NCBI GenBank assembly: GCA_905116865.2
Contig: CAJHNH020005002.1
Location: 323,885 to 387,884 of the forward strand
Length of the DNA: 64,000 nt
Direction: 5' to 3'
Origin: Candidula unifasciata
Taxonomy: Eukaryota; Mollusca; Gastropoda; Stylommatophora; Geomitridae
The translations under genes and the position numbers were made by a program. Position 1 is the stretch's first letter, and every line of letters begins with the position of its first letter. Shown here in pieces: positions 1-12,795 of the stretch. Under the pieces are notes generated by a model that had not been told where the DNA came from, searched no databases, and saw nothing but the letters and a program-made list of their open reading frames with translations.

Positions 1-1126
1 TTAACAAACATGAAAGCATACCATAAATTGTGGAGTATACATCTTTCAAAATTATGTGTCGACTTTAAAATGTGAGTATAAAATGCAATACGGCTTTATA
101 GGCCAAACTAAGATGTCAAACGCCTTCCTTGCGATCTTAAAAAGGGCTTATTTTTGCAGTAGGGCTTATATTGCGTCCAGAGCTTTGCAAAAACCGTTTT
201 CATACCTTTCGTATTGTGGTAGGATGGTCACGTAAGTCTAAAAATCAGCCACAAAAGTGAATTTCACTGCATACATCGGCTGGCTGAAGCACTGGCGGGA
301 TCCAGGGGGTAGTGGCTGGTGGTCTGTAGAAAAAAAAAGGCACCATTAGAAGTTGAAATATACTCCGTAAGTCGCTGAGTTTTTCTTTGGCAGACAAATC
401 GTTGATATCTCATTCACGCGGATGACTCGTCGCCACAAGAAACTATCAAGATACTCGAAATGAATACATAACATAAAAATAACACATTTAATCAAAGACC
501 AAACACTGAAAGTGGCATAAGGGACAAAACGATATTAAAATGTTCAGAGGAAATTAATTTTCTACTTTATTTCTGAGATATCTAGCGCCGACAGTGTCTG
601 CTATTTGCTAGGTCTTGATTGCAAGTATTTCAATATCTATAATGTTGCTATTTGTATTATCTACAATGTTTCCCCCCGTCCCTCATACACAATTACCTCC
701 TCAGCAGCGCTTGCGTTTTCCCCTCTCGAGTTGGGTGAGATTTTCCATGACTATGTTTCCGTGGTCTTCGCCAGTCCTTCTTCGTGTTTTTGGTATAAAA
801 TGTCACGGGAGGTAATCTGGGATAGTAACTCCACATCCCCTGCAAACCGATTCTGGTATCTCCCCTCAGAATGTACGCTGTTAAGGGAAAGTATTGATAG
901 GAAGCGAACGCCCGAGTACAAACTGTGGAGTTCGGAGGGCTTGTCGATTCCTCCGAGAGGGGGTGCAGAGATAAAGACATTTGATAAGACTGTTTTATGT
1001 CGAGTACGCTCGGGGATAGCTATCTTGGGCTCTCGCGGGTGTTATCCGCGATTTTATCGCCGGGAAGATATTTTCAACATTGGGGCACACCTACCTGAAT
1101 ATTTCACTTCCTCCACTGTATACCAG
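1..1126. other. No recognisable gene or repeat family
   Basis: A 179-codon open frame (605-1144 +) exists but has no recognisable domain, runs into an S1-like SINE at its end, and shows no splice or start context. Treated as a chance ORF. Confidence 0.5.
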
Positions 1127-1262
1127 GGAGCCGCCGTGATCTAGCTGTTAGACGCCCGCTTGCGGATCTGAAGGTCGCTGGATCAAATCCGCTTGAAGCC
1201 ATATTCGTATTCGTGCATGACCTCAAATGACCAGTAAAGTCCTGGGAAGTAATCATGACCCA
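1127..1262 (+). mobile_element. S1-like SINE head, tRNA-like
   Basis: Begins GGGAGCCGCCGTGATCTAGC, like the head of other S1 copies, with a Pol III A-box-like stretch. A degenerate B-box-like segment follows at about 1170-1190. The 'cctgggaagtaa' segment also occurs in the other S1-type copies. The 3' part is lost. Confidence 0.5.
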
Positions 1263-1759
1263 ATTATCCATCCAGTCTAACCTTATTTATGCGAGGTGAC
1301 ACTAGCGCCTGAAGCGCCTCTACTTTTGTATCAGAGCTGTTTTCTGTCGACAATAGTGCCAGGTGTTACCAACAATAGACAGGGGCTTCGTAACGTGGGG
1401 GGACATAGGCCATATGAGGCTACCTTCCTCGAACGAACGAACTAACTTTTTTTTTGACAGGGTTAGGAATTGGGCACACATGCCCGTCTTACATTGTGCC
1501 TTCTGGCCTCACTCCGAGCACACATTATTCCATTCTCACATTGTTTTAGCAGATAATAATAATAATAATAATAAACATCATTAACAACATCTTAGTTACA
1601 ATTTGCTCTAAGTATACCTATATTTTATAACATATATAATGCTAAGAATAATAAATATTGGCAAAATCAACAATATGCTTAGGATACTATCTCCTAATAG
1701 GACAGGCAGATACTGCGTGTAATAAAATAAAGAACATCTTGTGCAATATATCCTTGTCA

Positions 1760-2225
1760 TTGTGAGTTAGAAAAGGAATTCTTGCTTGCTACATACATCC
1801 AGTTTTAACATATGGCTGTGAGTCCTGGACAATCGGTAGGCAGGCCAAAAAATTTCTTGACGCCTCAGAGATGTGGTTATACAGAATAATGCTTAGAGTA
1901 CATTGGACAGCCAAAAAGAGCAACCAAGAGGTTTTGAGAGAGGTGGGAGCCCGAAGACAACTCATCACAGACATCAGCAGGAGACAGTCATCATTTTTCG
2001 GCCATGTTTTGCGAAGAGGGAAAATATAACATGTTGTGACCACTGAAAAGATCTGTGGAAGAAGGGATAGAGGAAGACAACGAGAGAAGATTCTTGACAG
2101 TCTTGTTGCTTGGCATGGAGGTGTGTCGGCAGACGAAATGATACATGCTGCAGGAGATCGCAGATTGTGGAGAGGCATGATCGCCCACGCCAGTCGACAA
2201 GGCACCTGATGATGATGATGACTAT
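1760..2225 (+). mobile_element. LINE 3' end (C-terminal reverse-transcriptase ORF fragment), GAT-tailed
   Basis: Conceptual translation reads ACYIHPVLTYGCESWTI, then RLWRGMIAHASRQGT before a stop at 2207-2209, in one frame broken only by a TAA at 2027-2029. The 'LTYGCESW ... FGHVLRR ... RDRGRQREK' pattern is the usual C-terminal tail of RTE-like non-LTR retrotransposon ORFs. It ends in a (GAT)n tail. The 35155-35450 copy is the same family and has Glu where this one has the stop. It is 5'-truncated and dead. Confidence 0.8.
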
Positions 2226-3417
2226 CTTCCAAGGTGGCATGTAGTCCGTAATGGGATACTACTCAACAAGCTTCCAATTGTGTTTATAGGTTTGTTGATA
2301 TTTTTGATTGGTTGTGGAAGTTGGTTCCACAGATGAACTGCAGAGTACGTCAAGCTAGTTTTGTAAAGACTATCCTAGGTTATAGGGATGTGTAATATGT
2401 TCAGGTGTTTGTGCTATGTCGCCTGCTATACCCACAGAATGGCCAAAGGTAATCTGGGACATTTCTTGACATGATTTTGGAAATAACTTTAGTTTAATTG
2501 AAAAGTAGTCATTTATATAGAGGTAACACTTACAATCTTTATGAACAATGGAACTATCTTTTGAACTGAAGCTCTGCAACAAAATTAGAGTCCAGAAGTG
2601 GACGAACAACCAAAAGTTTCTGTCGGAGTTCACAGCCGGTGAATGCTAACAAGAAGTGTTTCCACCATTCTGGGGCTATTTCTATTGCGCATGGTTTCAG
2701 TTTGTCTTAATTTTTCTTGTTGCCGTCCATCCAAGTTTTACCTGGTCTTCTAACTTAGTGTCTTCTTCTTTCGTTCGCCAAATAGAAACCATCACAGGGC
2801 GAGCACCATAACGTTTTGCTGATTTAGACATATTTCCATGGCGTGTGCATGGCATCCTGATTGCTGTGGTGCGCCTCTTGGCTTGTTGCCTCCGACTTCA
2901 CCACCTTGTTTTGCTAGGGTAGACTGTGATCATACTCGAGGAGAGTAGGCTCATCCATTCGTCTTTTGCCTTTACCTCGTTTGTTGTCCCATCCAGTTTC
3001 CGGCTGGGGGTTGAGACCCCAACTTTCAACTGGATTGTTGGGAAGAACAGGGTCCACCACGTGAAGGTGAGGAAGGCTTGAGCAAGAGAGGCTAATAGAC
3101 ATTAAGAGTCTTGTATTGCGCATCATTGCTCCATTAGGACCCCTAATTTAGTGTGACTCGTTTTATCTAATCATAGTAGCCATCTGTGAGAGTCAGTACT
3201 CGGAAATTCTTGTCAGATACCCAGATCTGCCGAGGAAGAGAAATGTTCCCGCATTTATCAGCAATTATTATAGGAAAAGGAAATTAGGGAGATCATACCA
3301 CTGTAACGCCATTTTCTGTATACATCTAGGACACTGACCCACATAATACATAGACTCTCCTCCTTCCCACAAACTGTATGTATGCGATAAACAAATAACC
3401 ATTTGTTAAGTCCTAAT
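2226..3417. other. Non-coding, mostly unassigned
   Basis: Apart from an S3 SINE 3' fragment at 2576-2660, I see no gene or known repeat. Short minus-strand ORFs here have no recognisable product. Confidence 0.5.
2576..2660 (+). mobile_element. S3 SINE-like 3' fragment
   Basis: Contains 'gtggacgaacaacc' and 'gttcacagccggtgaa' followed by an aagaag tail, the shared 3' end of S3 copies at 13560-13730 and 56355-56528. Confidence 0.55.
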
Positions 3418-3429
3418 AATACACTTTAA

Positions 3430-4691
3430 TTAAGTAGAATTATTTTGGAAAGATTAAAAGATGCTATTGATAAAATGCTCAGAGATGAGCAGGCAGGGTT
3501 TCGGTCAAACAGATCCTGTACTGATCAGATAGCCGCCACATTACGTATTATAATAGAGCAAAGCATTGAACTGAACTCACCACTTTACATTGGATTTATA
3601 GACTATGAAAAAGCATTTGACAGCATTGATAGGGAATCTCTCTGGAAATTGATGGGGCACTATGGAATCCCACAGAAAATTATCAACTTAGTAAAGGCAA
3701 CATATAAAGACATGAAATGTCGAGTTCTTCATGAGGGAAAACTAACAGATGCATTTGAAATAAAAACAGGTGTGCGACAAGGATGTCTTTTGTCGCCCCT
3801 CTTATTTTTACTGGCTATAGACTGGACTATGAAAACAGTAACTGCTAACACCAAGAATGGAATTCAGTGGACCCCTACAAAACAGCTTGATGATCTGGAC
3901 TTCGCTGATGATATTGCTCTTCTGTCCCATTCACGGAATCAGATGCAAGATAAATTAAATATACTTAATGCGAGATCAAAGCAGCTTGATCTGAAAATCA
4001 ATAAAGGAAAGACAAAGATAATGAGAATAAATCCGGCAAATAGTAATGTGGTTTCTCTTAATGGCACCCCACTCCAAGACGTGGAGTCGTACACTTATTT
4101 AGGCAGTAATGTAGATAAAGATGGAGGAACTGATAGAGATATTAAAATAAGAATACAAAAGGCAAGAGGGGCTTTCATAGCACTAGGGAATTTGTGGAGG
4201 TCAAAAGAAATTAAAAGAAATACTAAACTAAAATTTTTTAATTCTAATGTCAAATCAGTACTATTGTATGGGGCGGAAACATGGAGAACAACCAAGGCAA
4301 TTACTAATAAATTACAGACATTCATTAACTGGTGCCTGCGCAGAATAGAGTGAATAAAATGGAATGATAGAATAACTAATGTAGAACTTTGGGAGAGAAC
4401 AAAACAGGCTCTAGTGGATCAGGAAGTGAGGAAAAGACGCTGGCGTTGGATAGGGCACACACTGAGAAAACAGGAAAACAGCATTACTAGAATGTCTTTG
4501 CATTGGAACCCACAGGGGCATAGGAATAAAGGAAGGCCAAAAAACACACGGAGAAGAGAGCTGGAGAACGAGGTTAGAAAGATTGGAAGGACATGGGGAG
4601 AGCTCCATGCAATGGCGAAGGATAGAACGACTTGGCGTGAGTTGGTTGAGGGCCTATGCTCCATTGGGGGATAGAAAGGCAGAAGAAGAAG
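3430..4691 (+). mobile_element. 5'-truncated RTE-like LINE insertion with 12-bp target-site duplication
   Basis: The element is bracketed by perfect direct repeats of aatacactttaa at 3418-3429 and 4692-4703. Coding homology begins immediately after the left repeat and the element ends in a GAA/AAG tail after the ORF stop at 4672-4674. This is the structure expected from target-primed reverse transcription with 5' truncation. A copy of the same 3' end lies at 15985-16085 on the minus strand. Confidence 0.9.
3433..4674 (+). pseudogene. LINE reverse transcriptase ORF, one in-frame stop
   Basis: A single reading frame runs from the truncated 5' end to 4674 and is broken only by TGA at 4351-4353. 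Visible reverse-transcriptase features in order: DEQAGFR with SCTDQI, the FIDYEKAFDSIDR block holding the first catalytic Asp, GVRQGCLLSPLLF, and the catalytic FADD at 3901-3912. Then comes the C-terminal LLYGAETW, RWRWIGHTLRK, GRPKNTRRREL and DRTTWRELVEGLCS run typical of RTE-like elements. The N-terminal endonuclease is absent through truncation. Only one inactivating change is seen in about 1.24 kb, so the insertion looks recent. Confidence 0.88.
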
Positions 4692-4869
4692 AATACACTT
4701 TAAACGACCACTAATATAAGGACACAATTATATGTTGCTTGTTCTAGAGTCGGCAAACCAGACTATCTGCGCGGACAATGAATGTGAAATTAATCATATT
4801 AGACACCGGCTACAGCTAGTGATAGATAAATTTGTTTGACAAAATATATGTAGAAAGGTAGGTAGGTAG

Positions 4870-5085
4870 TTGTACCCCACCAGGGCATCACACAAGCGAT
4901 AAACACCAGGTGACCCAAAGTGCCACCATGCGGATGAGGATCACCGGTGGAGAGGTCCTAGAAACCCCTTTCAGCCGTTAAGGCCATATCAATGGCTAGG
5001 CCATATCTATGCCCCGGCTATATTCAGGGATCCCAGCAGAAGCCAGGGTGGGGCTTTAAAAAAAATGCATCCCACATTCTAATAA
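4870..5085 (+). mobile_element. S2 SINE-like element
   Basis: Shares the core 'cacacaagcgataaacacc', 'gtgccaccatgcggatgagg' and 'gccagggtggggcttt' with eight other copies in the window, then runs into A-rich sequence. No tRNA-like head is apparent. Confidence 0.75.
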
Positions 5086-5186
5086 CCCAAAAAAAAATAT
5101 ATATATATATAACTTTGTGTAACCTCTACAAAATTCGATGTGTGTGAGCCTCAGTGCCTCTACCCGCAAAATTATTCTAAGAGGGA

Positions 5187-5202
5187 GGGGGGGGGGGGGG
5201 GG
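5187..5202 (+). repeat. Poly-G run
   Basis: Uninterrupted run of about 16 G; one of several in the window. Confidence 0.9.
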
Positions 5203-5539
5203 CTCAATATGTCTAGGTCCTCAGGTTCAGGCGCCCGTGGTCTACATGAGTGTCTAAAGATCGGAAGATAACATGCAGAAGCATAACCGCCTGGTCACCA
5301 AACTCAGCCAAGTCAAGTAGTTGAAAGATTATCAGTACGTTCTGGCTTACAGTTTCTAATTCCAGTTTCTTAAGTCCACAATTGGCATTTCTTTATCTCG
5401 GTGATTAGGTTGAGAGTTCTTATCTGACTAGCAAACAGACCCGGGTTTAGATATAGGTCGACTAACATGTCGCTTGATATCTAGATTAACACGGGAAATT
5501 AGCAGTTTATCTCTTACTTCCAGTTACAATGCCGCTCTG

Positions 5540-5844
5540 GTATGTATGTATGTATGTATGTATGTATGTATGTATGTATGTATGTATGTATGTATGTATG
5601 TATGTATGTATGTATGTATGTATGTATGTATGTATGTATGTATGTATGTATGTATGTATGTATGTATGTATGTATGTATGTATGTATGTATGTATGTATG
5701 TATGTATGTATGTATGTATGTATGTATGTATGTATGTATGTATGTATGTATGTATGTATGTATGTATGTATGTATGTATGTATGTATGTATGTATGTATG
5801 TATGTATGTATGTATGTATGTATGTATGTATGTATGTATGTATG

Positions 5845-5879
<35 letters not shown>

Positions 5880-5896
5880 GTGTGTGTATGTATGTA

Positions 5897-5927
<31 letters not shown>

Positions 5928-5928
5928 A

Positions 5929-5959
<31 letters not shown>

Positions 5960-6021
5960 ATATATGTGTGTATATATGTGTGTGTGCGTGTGTGTGTGTA
6001 TGTATGTATGTATGTATGTAT
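5540..6021. repeat. (TATG)n microsatellite, about 76 units, followed by mixed TG/TATG
   Basis: Perfect TATG repeats fill about 5540-5844, then TG runs interspersed with TATG to 6021. Long ORFs on both strands made of MYVC or HTYI repeats are artefacts of the repeat. Confidence 0.97.
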
Positions 6022-6130
6022 AGGGATACCAATATTTTATAAGCCATTCGACACTCAGTTTATGTTTTGTTCCATGACGTTCCCTTGTACTCATTTTAGG
6101 TTGGATCGTCAAAGTTCAATTATTAAAAAA

Positions 6131-6472
6131 GATATTTTTAAGCGGACTGGAACCCTATGAGAGCTGACTTGGAACCATATAAAAAAAGATGTTTATATGC
6201 GGACTGAAACCCTATGAGAGCTGACTTGGAACCATGTAAAAAAAGATGTTTATATGCGGACTGAAACCCTATGAGAGCTGACTTGGAACCATGTAAAAAA
6301 AGATGTTTATATGCGGACTGAAACCCTATGAGAGCTGACTTGGAACCATGTAAAAAAAGATGTTTATATGCGGACTGAAACCCTATGAGAGCTGACTTGG
6401 AACCATGTAAAAAAAGATGTTTATATGCGGACTGAAACCCTATGAGAGCTGACTTGGAACCATGTAAAAAAA
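6131..6472. repeat. 57-bp tandem repeat, six units
   Basis: Starts of the 'gatrtttwta' motif fall at 6131, 6188, 6245, 6302, 6359 and 6416, exactly 57 bp apart; units 2-6 are almost identical. The array ends in a poly-A run. 57 is divisible by 3, which explains the repetitive minus-strand ORF (19-residue unit). Confidence 0.95.
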
Positions 6473-6544
6473 AAAAAAAAACACACCAATAAAGTAGACG
6501 CCTGTGTAGCTGGAGAGCCACTGTCGTGTAAAGCATAGACCTTC

Positions 6545-6755
6545 CCCTTTAAAATTGACCTTGGCTCCTAAGTCGACCAAGACTTGCGTGGGTACCAGGT
6601 ATAGTCATGTAAAGTAAAGGCGGCCGCTGTGATGTTGACTACATCGCCCGCTGAGTTCAGAATGACGTATAAAGTTTTTATCTAGCACCATATGGCACAG
6701 TACGTCTAAAGCGTGAAATAGGGACCTTAACTTTACTTGACTTGACTTACTTACA
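6545..6755 (+). mobile_element. S1-like SINE, degenerate
   Basis: Contains 'gggtaccaggta', 'gtaaagtaaaggcggccg', 'gtgatgttgactacatc' and a 3' 'aaagcgtgaaatagggacc' then ctttactt, in the order seen in + strand S1-like copies such as 58563-58853. Confidence 0.55.
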
Positions 6756-7504
6756 TGTAGAGCTACCTATCTGGGAGTGGGGCTGTGAAGTCAGGTGAGT
6801 ATCAACTCATCTTGTGCCTCCTGTATTTCACTGTTGTATTTATATAATGAGCGCAAGACCAGTGTGTGCTATTTGCTAGCCATACAAAGGAATCGCTATG
6901 CGTCCTGCATCTCTGCGAAGATTACTTTTCTTTCGTTTACCTCGGAATAATTTTGCATGTAAAAACGACCCCAAAGATTTTGGAGACCTGTGATTTATTG
7001 TTCTCGCGAACTTAACACAACTGACCCCTGGTCCGTCTGTCTGCCCCTCGTTCACCTTCCACACCCCTTCCACAGTGGAACCAAATCCTGTCTGTGCCCT
7101 GGCCAACCCTGTCTATGAACCCATAAAATGGTCGCGAGGCCTGCAGGCAGACGTTCTGATTCCCTTTCAGTCTGTCTGTTTATGGTGGATGTGTTGGCTC
7201 GATCCTCGGTGATGTAAAAGTAATCGAGAAAACTGGAGATTCTCCCACAAAAATTTCGTCGATAACCGCACAGATAAGGGCAGACTTTGGACGGCCGGGA
7301 GAGAACATGAGATAAGATAGAGAGCTGGAAGGTTCAAATTCGTCATTCTTGAACGACAGGAGAGCGGGGCTGTTTTTGTGTTTTATCTTCATGTCTAAAA
7401 ATTCTCAAAATGGAATCACCGGCATAGTCTGTGAATTAATAATTCCGTCTTTCCATACGATAGTGTTATGTTTATGACACTAAAGAGCTTCTTCAAAGAC
7501 ACGG
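6756..7504. other. No recognisable gene
   Basis: Short minus-strand ORFs at 6876-7106 and 7180-7392 have no recognisable product and no supporting splice or start signals. Confidence 0.5.
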
Positions 7505-7577
7505 AATGGATATAGCCAAACAGTTCCTCCCCACGACGTTAAACGGCAGAGGTGCAAATAAATGATGATGATAATGA
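7505..7577 (+). mobile_element. LINE 3' tail fragment
   Basis: Contains 'ttcctccccacgacgttaaa' then 'cggcagaggtg' and a (GAT)n tail, matching the 3' end of the minus-strand LINE at 24150-24545 ('cctccccacgacgcttaacg'). Confidence 0.6.
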
Positions 7578-7999
7578 AGTCTCAGTCCTGTGCGGTGGCG
7601 AGTATGACTAGCAAGAGCTGCTGCGCTGAGAACAGACTTTCATATTAGATAGAGCATGGGATATCTTGACCATAATTCTCATTTGTAAAACTTTTGTGCT
7701 TAAAAAAAAAAAGATGTATCGCCGGAACAAAGGATTTTGTGTTCAGTGGTTGACACCGCATCTTCAGCAAGCAATCGAAAGAGTGCGAAGAGGAGAAGAC
7801 GAAGGAATGAAAGAAAAGACGGTACATTAATGGGAGAACGGGAGCCCGGAGAGTCATGAAAAAAAAAAAAATAGCATCCAGGATTAAAACATCAAATGCA
7901 CTTAAGGTTATGACAGCAATGGACATGCAACAAAGAATGTTTTTCATAATATTCCACCATATGATTCTGTCAGCGACATATAATGAACTTTGAATACTT

Positions 8000-8660
8000 A
8001 CCATATCAAAGTGTCAGCTGATAAAGCTCTAACGCCTACAGAATGAGGGTGATTCTAGGATGTACAAGAGATACCCCGGCAGTATGTATGTGAAATATAC
8101 TTGCACTGCCGACTAGTACTGATAGGCTCAAAGTGCTGCAAGCAACGTCATATCTCAAAGTCGCCGCAGGTAAGAAACAACTCCTTCATAAAGTCCTAAG
8201 CAGAGCTAAGTGTCACAGACTGAAAAGAGGAAGGTCTTGGATTGGCAAGCTGAAGACACAATTAGACATATGTGCAGGCTTGAGAACATTGGGCGAGGAG
8301 AGGAGTGGGTAAGAATGCCCCAGCAAAAGTCAGAATTGTGTCGGGTTTTGACCACACTTACCTGTGAGTGCAAGGACTGGCCAGCAGGCTCTGGAGAATA
8401 AAAGTTCAACAATTGATTCACGACACTTCTCACCCTGATGATGTGATAATCTATACAAATGGCTCTGTATCAAGAGGCTGATGAAGCTAATGGGGGTTCT
8501 TAGAAAAGCCGAGTGGACATCATTTAGTGCAGCAAAGTCTGACATATGACACCACAACATCTAGTTTGAAAATGGAGGAGGAGGCAGTAACTGCAGCCTT
8601 TCGCTGACTTGAGAATCAGCTGTACACGCATGTAGTAATTGTTGCCGACTTACTTAGATG
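8000..8660 (+). pseudogene. Decayed LINE with RNase H remnant
   Basis: Translation in shifting frames gives RMRVILGCTRDTP, then DRLKVLQA, then DDVIIYTNGSVSRG and a tail ending HVVIVADLLRW. The 'IYT(D/N)GSV' block is the start of an RNase H domain, which marks I- or Jockey-like LINEs. Frameshifts and stops are frequent, so it is an old copy. The remnant at 23540-23990 on the minus strand also looks like an RNase H-bearing lineage. Confidence 0.65.
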
Positions 8661-9017
8661 GAAAGTCGTATGCCCCGTGATTGCCGCCCCTCCCCCTTAT
8701 CGCCACCTCCTCCAATTAAATACGACCTATTCTTCTGTATGTTGACCTTTTGAGAGACTCAGTACGCTTTGTAAACAATGGTACAATAGTCATCGTCGGC
8801 AGCCATACATGAGTTAGGTACAAGCTGCTTGACTACCCGTTAGAACATGGGCACTTGGTAGTGTTGTAGAATTTCTCTGATATTATATTTTGACCTTGTT
8901 CATAGTCTAATTTAGGTTGAACGTCTTTCTCTGTTAGGCATTTGTCTTCTGTGTTATAGCGTCACGGGGCAAGTTCTGTCTGTGTAGTTGTTATTCCTTA
9001 CGTCCTTTTTAGGACGT

Positions 9018-9213
9018 AATTTTTTGTTATTTGAAGCCCCACTCTGGCTTTTGCCAGGGGCCGCAATATAGGCAGGCCATAAATATGGCCAATTGTCGAA
9101 CGCGGTTTCTGGGACCTCTCCACGGTGATCCTCATCCACATGGTGGCACTTTGTGTCATCGGGTGTCTATCGCTTGTGTGATGTCCTAGTGGGGTAGAAA
9201 GACAGTCAGTTCT
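9018..9213 (-). mobile_element. S2 SINE-like element
   Basis: Reverse complement of the S2 core: 'gaagccccactctggctttt', 'catccacatggtggcacttt' and 'tatcgcttgtgtgatg'. Very similar to the copy at 41009-41227. Confidence 0.75.
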
Positions 9214-9965
9214 GTCTGTGGGTATAACTATATTCGCTGTCTTTCTGCGTAATAGGGTATTGATTTTATTCCGACTTTTTCTTTATGAAATAATTTCAAG
9301 TCTGTGGCTTAGACGAGCTTCGTAATGCTGTTGCTCACGTCACCTTTTAGAGATCTGTATCCTCTTCTCCCCTCGTTGTTACCTTTGTGTAGTTCACTTC
9401 ATGTTTGACAAAGGCTTCCCGGCCGAAACGTTGCGCTTTTTGTGTTGTTTGGTACACTTTTTTTTTCTGCTTTCACATTCGGTTAAGCTTTATAGTCAAA
9501 TTTCACTGGAATTTTTCGTAATGCCGGGGTGCCGGATTCGATCCCAGCTGCGGGCCTTGCGCCTTACATTAGTTTCGACAGTGGTATCAAGAAGCCGACC
9601 GTTCTGAAAGCAGTGGTTAACTACTGGACGTAAATTTGCCAAGAAAACCCACAACAGCCAAATAATGCTGGGGTTGGTTCTGCAACGTCCTGTAAAGGAT
9701 ATGCAACTAACTTTATCATTTCTAATTTATGTGGTCTGATCACCCCTGCAGCCTTTTTCAGACATCTCATTGAACTAATTTTCTCTTATGAATTGCTGTT
9801 AATGGCAGTGTCAGGTACTGGTATCATTGAATGGGGATAAATATTCTTACCGTGAGGGAAATATATAGAATGATTCTTGTATAAATAACCCGCACGAGTG
9901 CCCCATTCACTAGTCAGAGATTAGTTTCAAGTGAGACAGCTTAATGTCTTCTAACATCATCATCA
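9214..9965. other. Unassigned non-coding sequence
   Basis: No gene recognised. A GC-rich 'cttcccggccgaaacgttg' segment near 9416-9434 resembles motifs found in animal repeats but has no clear family here. Confidence 0.45.
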
Positions 9966-10262
9966 TCATGAACTTCTTCTTCTTCCTTCTTATTCCTCTT
10001 TCTTCTTCTTCTTCTTCTTCTTCTTCTTCTTCTTCTTCTTCTTCTTCTTCTTCTTCTTCTTCTTCTTCTTCTTCTTCTTCTTCTTCTTCTTCTTCTTCTT
10101 CTTCTTCTTCTTCTTCTTCTTCTTCCTTCTTCTATTTCTACTTCTTCTACCTTCATCATCCTTCTTCTCCTTCTTTCTTCTTCTTCTTTTTCTGCTTTTT
10201 TCTTCTTCTTCTACTTCTTCCTTCTTCTTCTTGGTCTTCTGCCTCCTCCTCTTCCTTCTCCT
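9966..10262. repeat. (TTC)n microsatellite with imperfect flanks
   Basis: About 40 perfect TTC units in 10003-10127 and degenerate CTT/TTC on both sides. Polypyrimidine on the + strand. Repetitive Ser, Phe and Arg ORFs are artefacts. Confidence 0.95.
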
Positions 10263-10784
10263 CATAAATTTAAATCAGCGAATTATTGAGGGAGCTGAGG
10301 AATGTAAATGATTATGTTAAATTGAGTCTATTTAATAACGTGTTCTTGATGCCACCATTATATCTATTGCTCAGTTTGCCCCATACGCTCTGCTATTTAC
10401 ATTTGTTCGATGTAAAGACACTTGAAAACAAACTGATCTTTGCATCGTTATCCTTTTGTATGGCCACTTGAGAAGACTATTTCGAACCCGAATGGGTTCT
10501 TGATGTTGTAATATAAACAAACAACGTATTTTCCCCCCTCCAGTTTCTAAGCATTCACAAGAAAGGCACAGATATCTGCCCTGCACCGGGAAAGTATTCT
10601 GGTCTGGTGTGGTCTGCACAAAGGAAATAACAACAGCCAGACATGCATGTGTTGATTATATGGCTGTGACCTGCAGTGACTTGTTGCTTTTATTCTTGGA
10701 GTGTTCTGTTATTTATTTCATCTAGAATATCGTCGACAGTCAACATCAAAGGCTAAAAATGTCAACTAATGCCCAAAGAAGTAG

Positions 10785-11345
10785 ATATGTCCAACTGTTT
10801 CTGACATGTAGCCAGTTTGTGGGTTGAATATTTCCAACTGTTTCTGATGTATAGCCAGTTCATGGGTCAGTATGTCAAAACATTTCTTATGTGTAGGCAG
10901 TTTAATGTATTAATATTTACAACTATTTTTGATGTGTGGCCAGTTTATGGTGTCAGTATTTCCAACCGTTTCTGATGTGAAGACATTTTATGGGGGAGAT
11001 ATTTTCAATTCTTTCTAATGCTAAGCCAGTTTATGAGGTGAGTATTTCTAACTGTTTCTGATGTGTGGCCAGTTTATGGGGTCGATAATTCAAACAGTTT
11101 TTGACGTGTGGTTAGTTTATCGAGTACTTATTGTCAGCTGTCGGGTAACTATTTCCAACCGTATTTGATATGTGGCCAGTTTATGGTGTCGATATTTCCA
11201 ACTGTTTCTGATATGTGGTGACTTGTGCCGTCGATATGTTTCTGATGTGTAGCAAGTTTGTAGAATGTGCATCTCGCGCTGTTTAAGATGTATGGTCAGT
11301 CGATGGGGGTCGATATTTCCAACGGTTTCTGATATTTGGGCAATT
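10785..11345. repeat. Degenerate tandem repeat, unit roughly 42-60 bp
   Basis: The phrase 'ttccaactgtttctgatgtg' followed by 'ggccagtttatgg' recurs a dozen times with substitutions and indels, indicating an old minisatellite. Confidence 0.8.
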
Positions 11346-11445
11346 TGCGGTCCAAAAGTTCATGTTTTATGGCTTGTGCGAAGAAGGTACTAAATACAAC
11401 ACAGTGACTAGGAAGCTTTGAGTTTGTGTGTGTGGTGGGAATGGT

Positions 11446-12265
<820 letters not shown>

Positions 12266-12518
12266 GAAAAAACGCACACAAACAAAGGCAACTGAACTGT
12301 TCGAATAGTTGTTATCAAGTTGTGTGCTGTCCTTATCAGTTTGTTGATTATTGTGTTGAATATAGAACTTCTTGTCGCAGTCAGCCCGATTACGTCATCA
12401 CTTCAGCGTGGTGAGAGTTGAATAAAGGCCGATAATGTCATGTTTCTTAGATTTTTAGCCGGTGTGTGGGATGTTTTTTTCTTCAAATGTTAGCTGTATC
12501 AATCCATCATTAAAAAAG

Positions 12519-12795
12519 TAAGTAAACGACCCCTTTTCCACGCCTTTAGGCGTATAGGGCAAATAGGGCTAGACCTATATTTTATAGACCAATCGGCACA
12601 AGATGGGTGATGTAGTCAGCATTACGCTGGCCGCCTTTTACTTCCCGGGACTACACTCTGTACCCACTCAAGGCTGAGTCGACCTGAGTGAGAGCCTAGG
12701 TCATTTTTGAAAAAAGTCCGGCTCCACCAGAGAGTGAACCCACGACCTTCCGATCCGCGGCGAGCGTTTAGCAGCTTTGCCACGGCGACTCCCCA
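12519..12795 (-). mobile_element. S1 SINE, tRNA-like head on minus strand
   Basis: The minus strand begins GGGGAGTCGCCGTGGC, and a Pol III B-box-like GGTCGTGGGTTC is read from 12747 to 12736. The 3' part contains the S1 hallmark 'gggctagacctatatttta' and 'gtcagcattacgctgg' (written on the + strand). Near full length compared with other copies. Confidence 0.8.

Noticed and set aside
605..1144. 179-codon + strand ORF as a gene
   Set aside because: No recognisable domain, no coding context, and its end overlaps a SINE head.
5474..6160. Long ORFs of MYVC or HTYI repeats on both strands
   Set aside because: Pure consequence of the TATG/TG microsatellite.
6138..6536. 132-codon minus-strand repeat protein
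   Set aside because: Produced by a 57-bp tandem array; no start or flanking coding sequence.
9402..9440. Hammerhead-ribozyme-like core near 'ggccgaaacg'
   Set aside because: The GAAAC part is present, but the upstream CUGANGA core is not intact (reads ttgacaaag) and no convincing stems were found.
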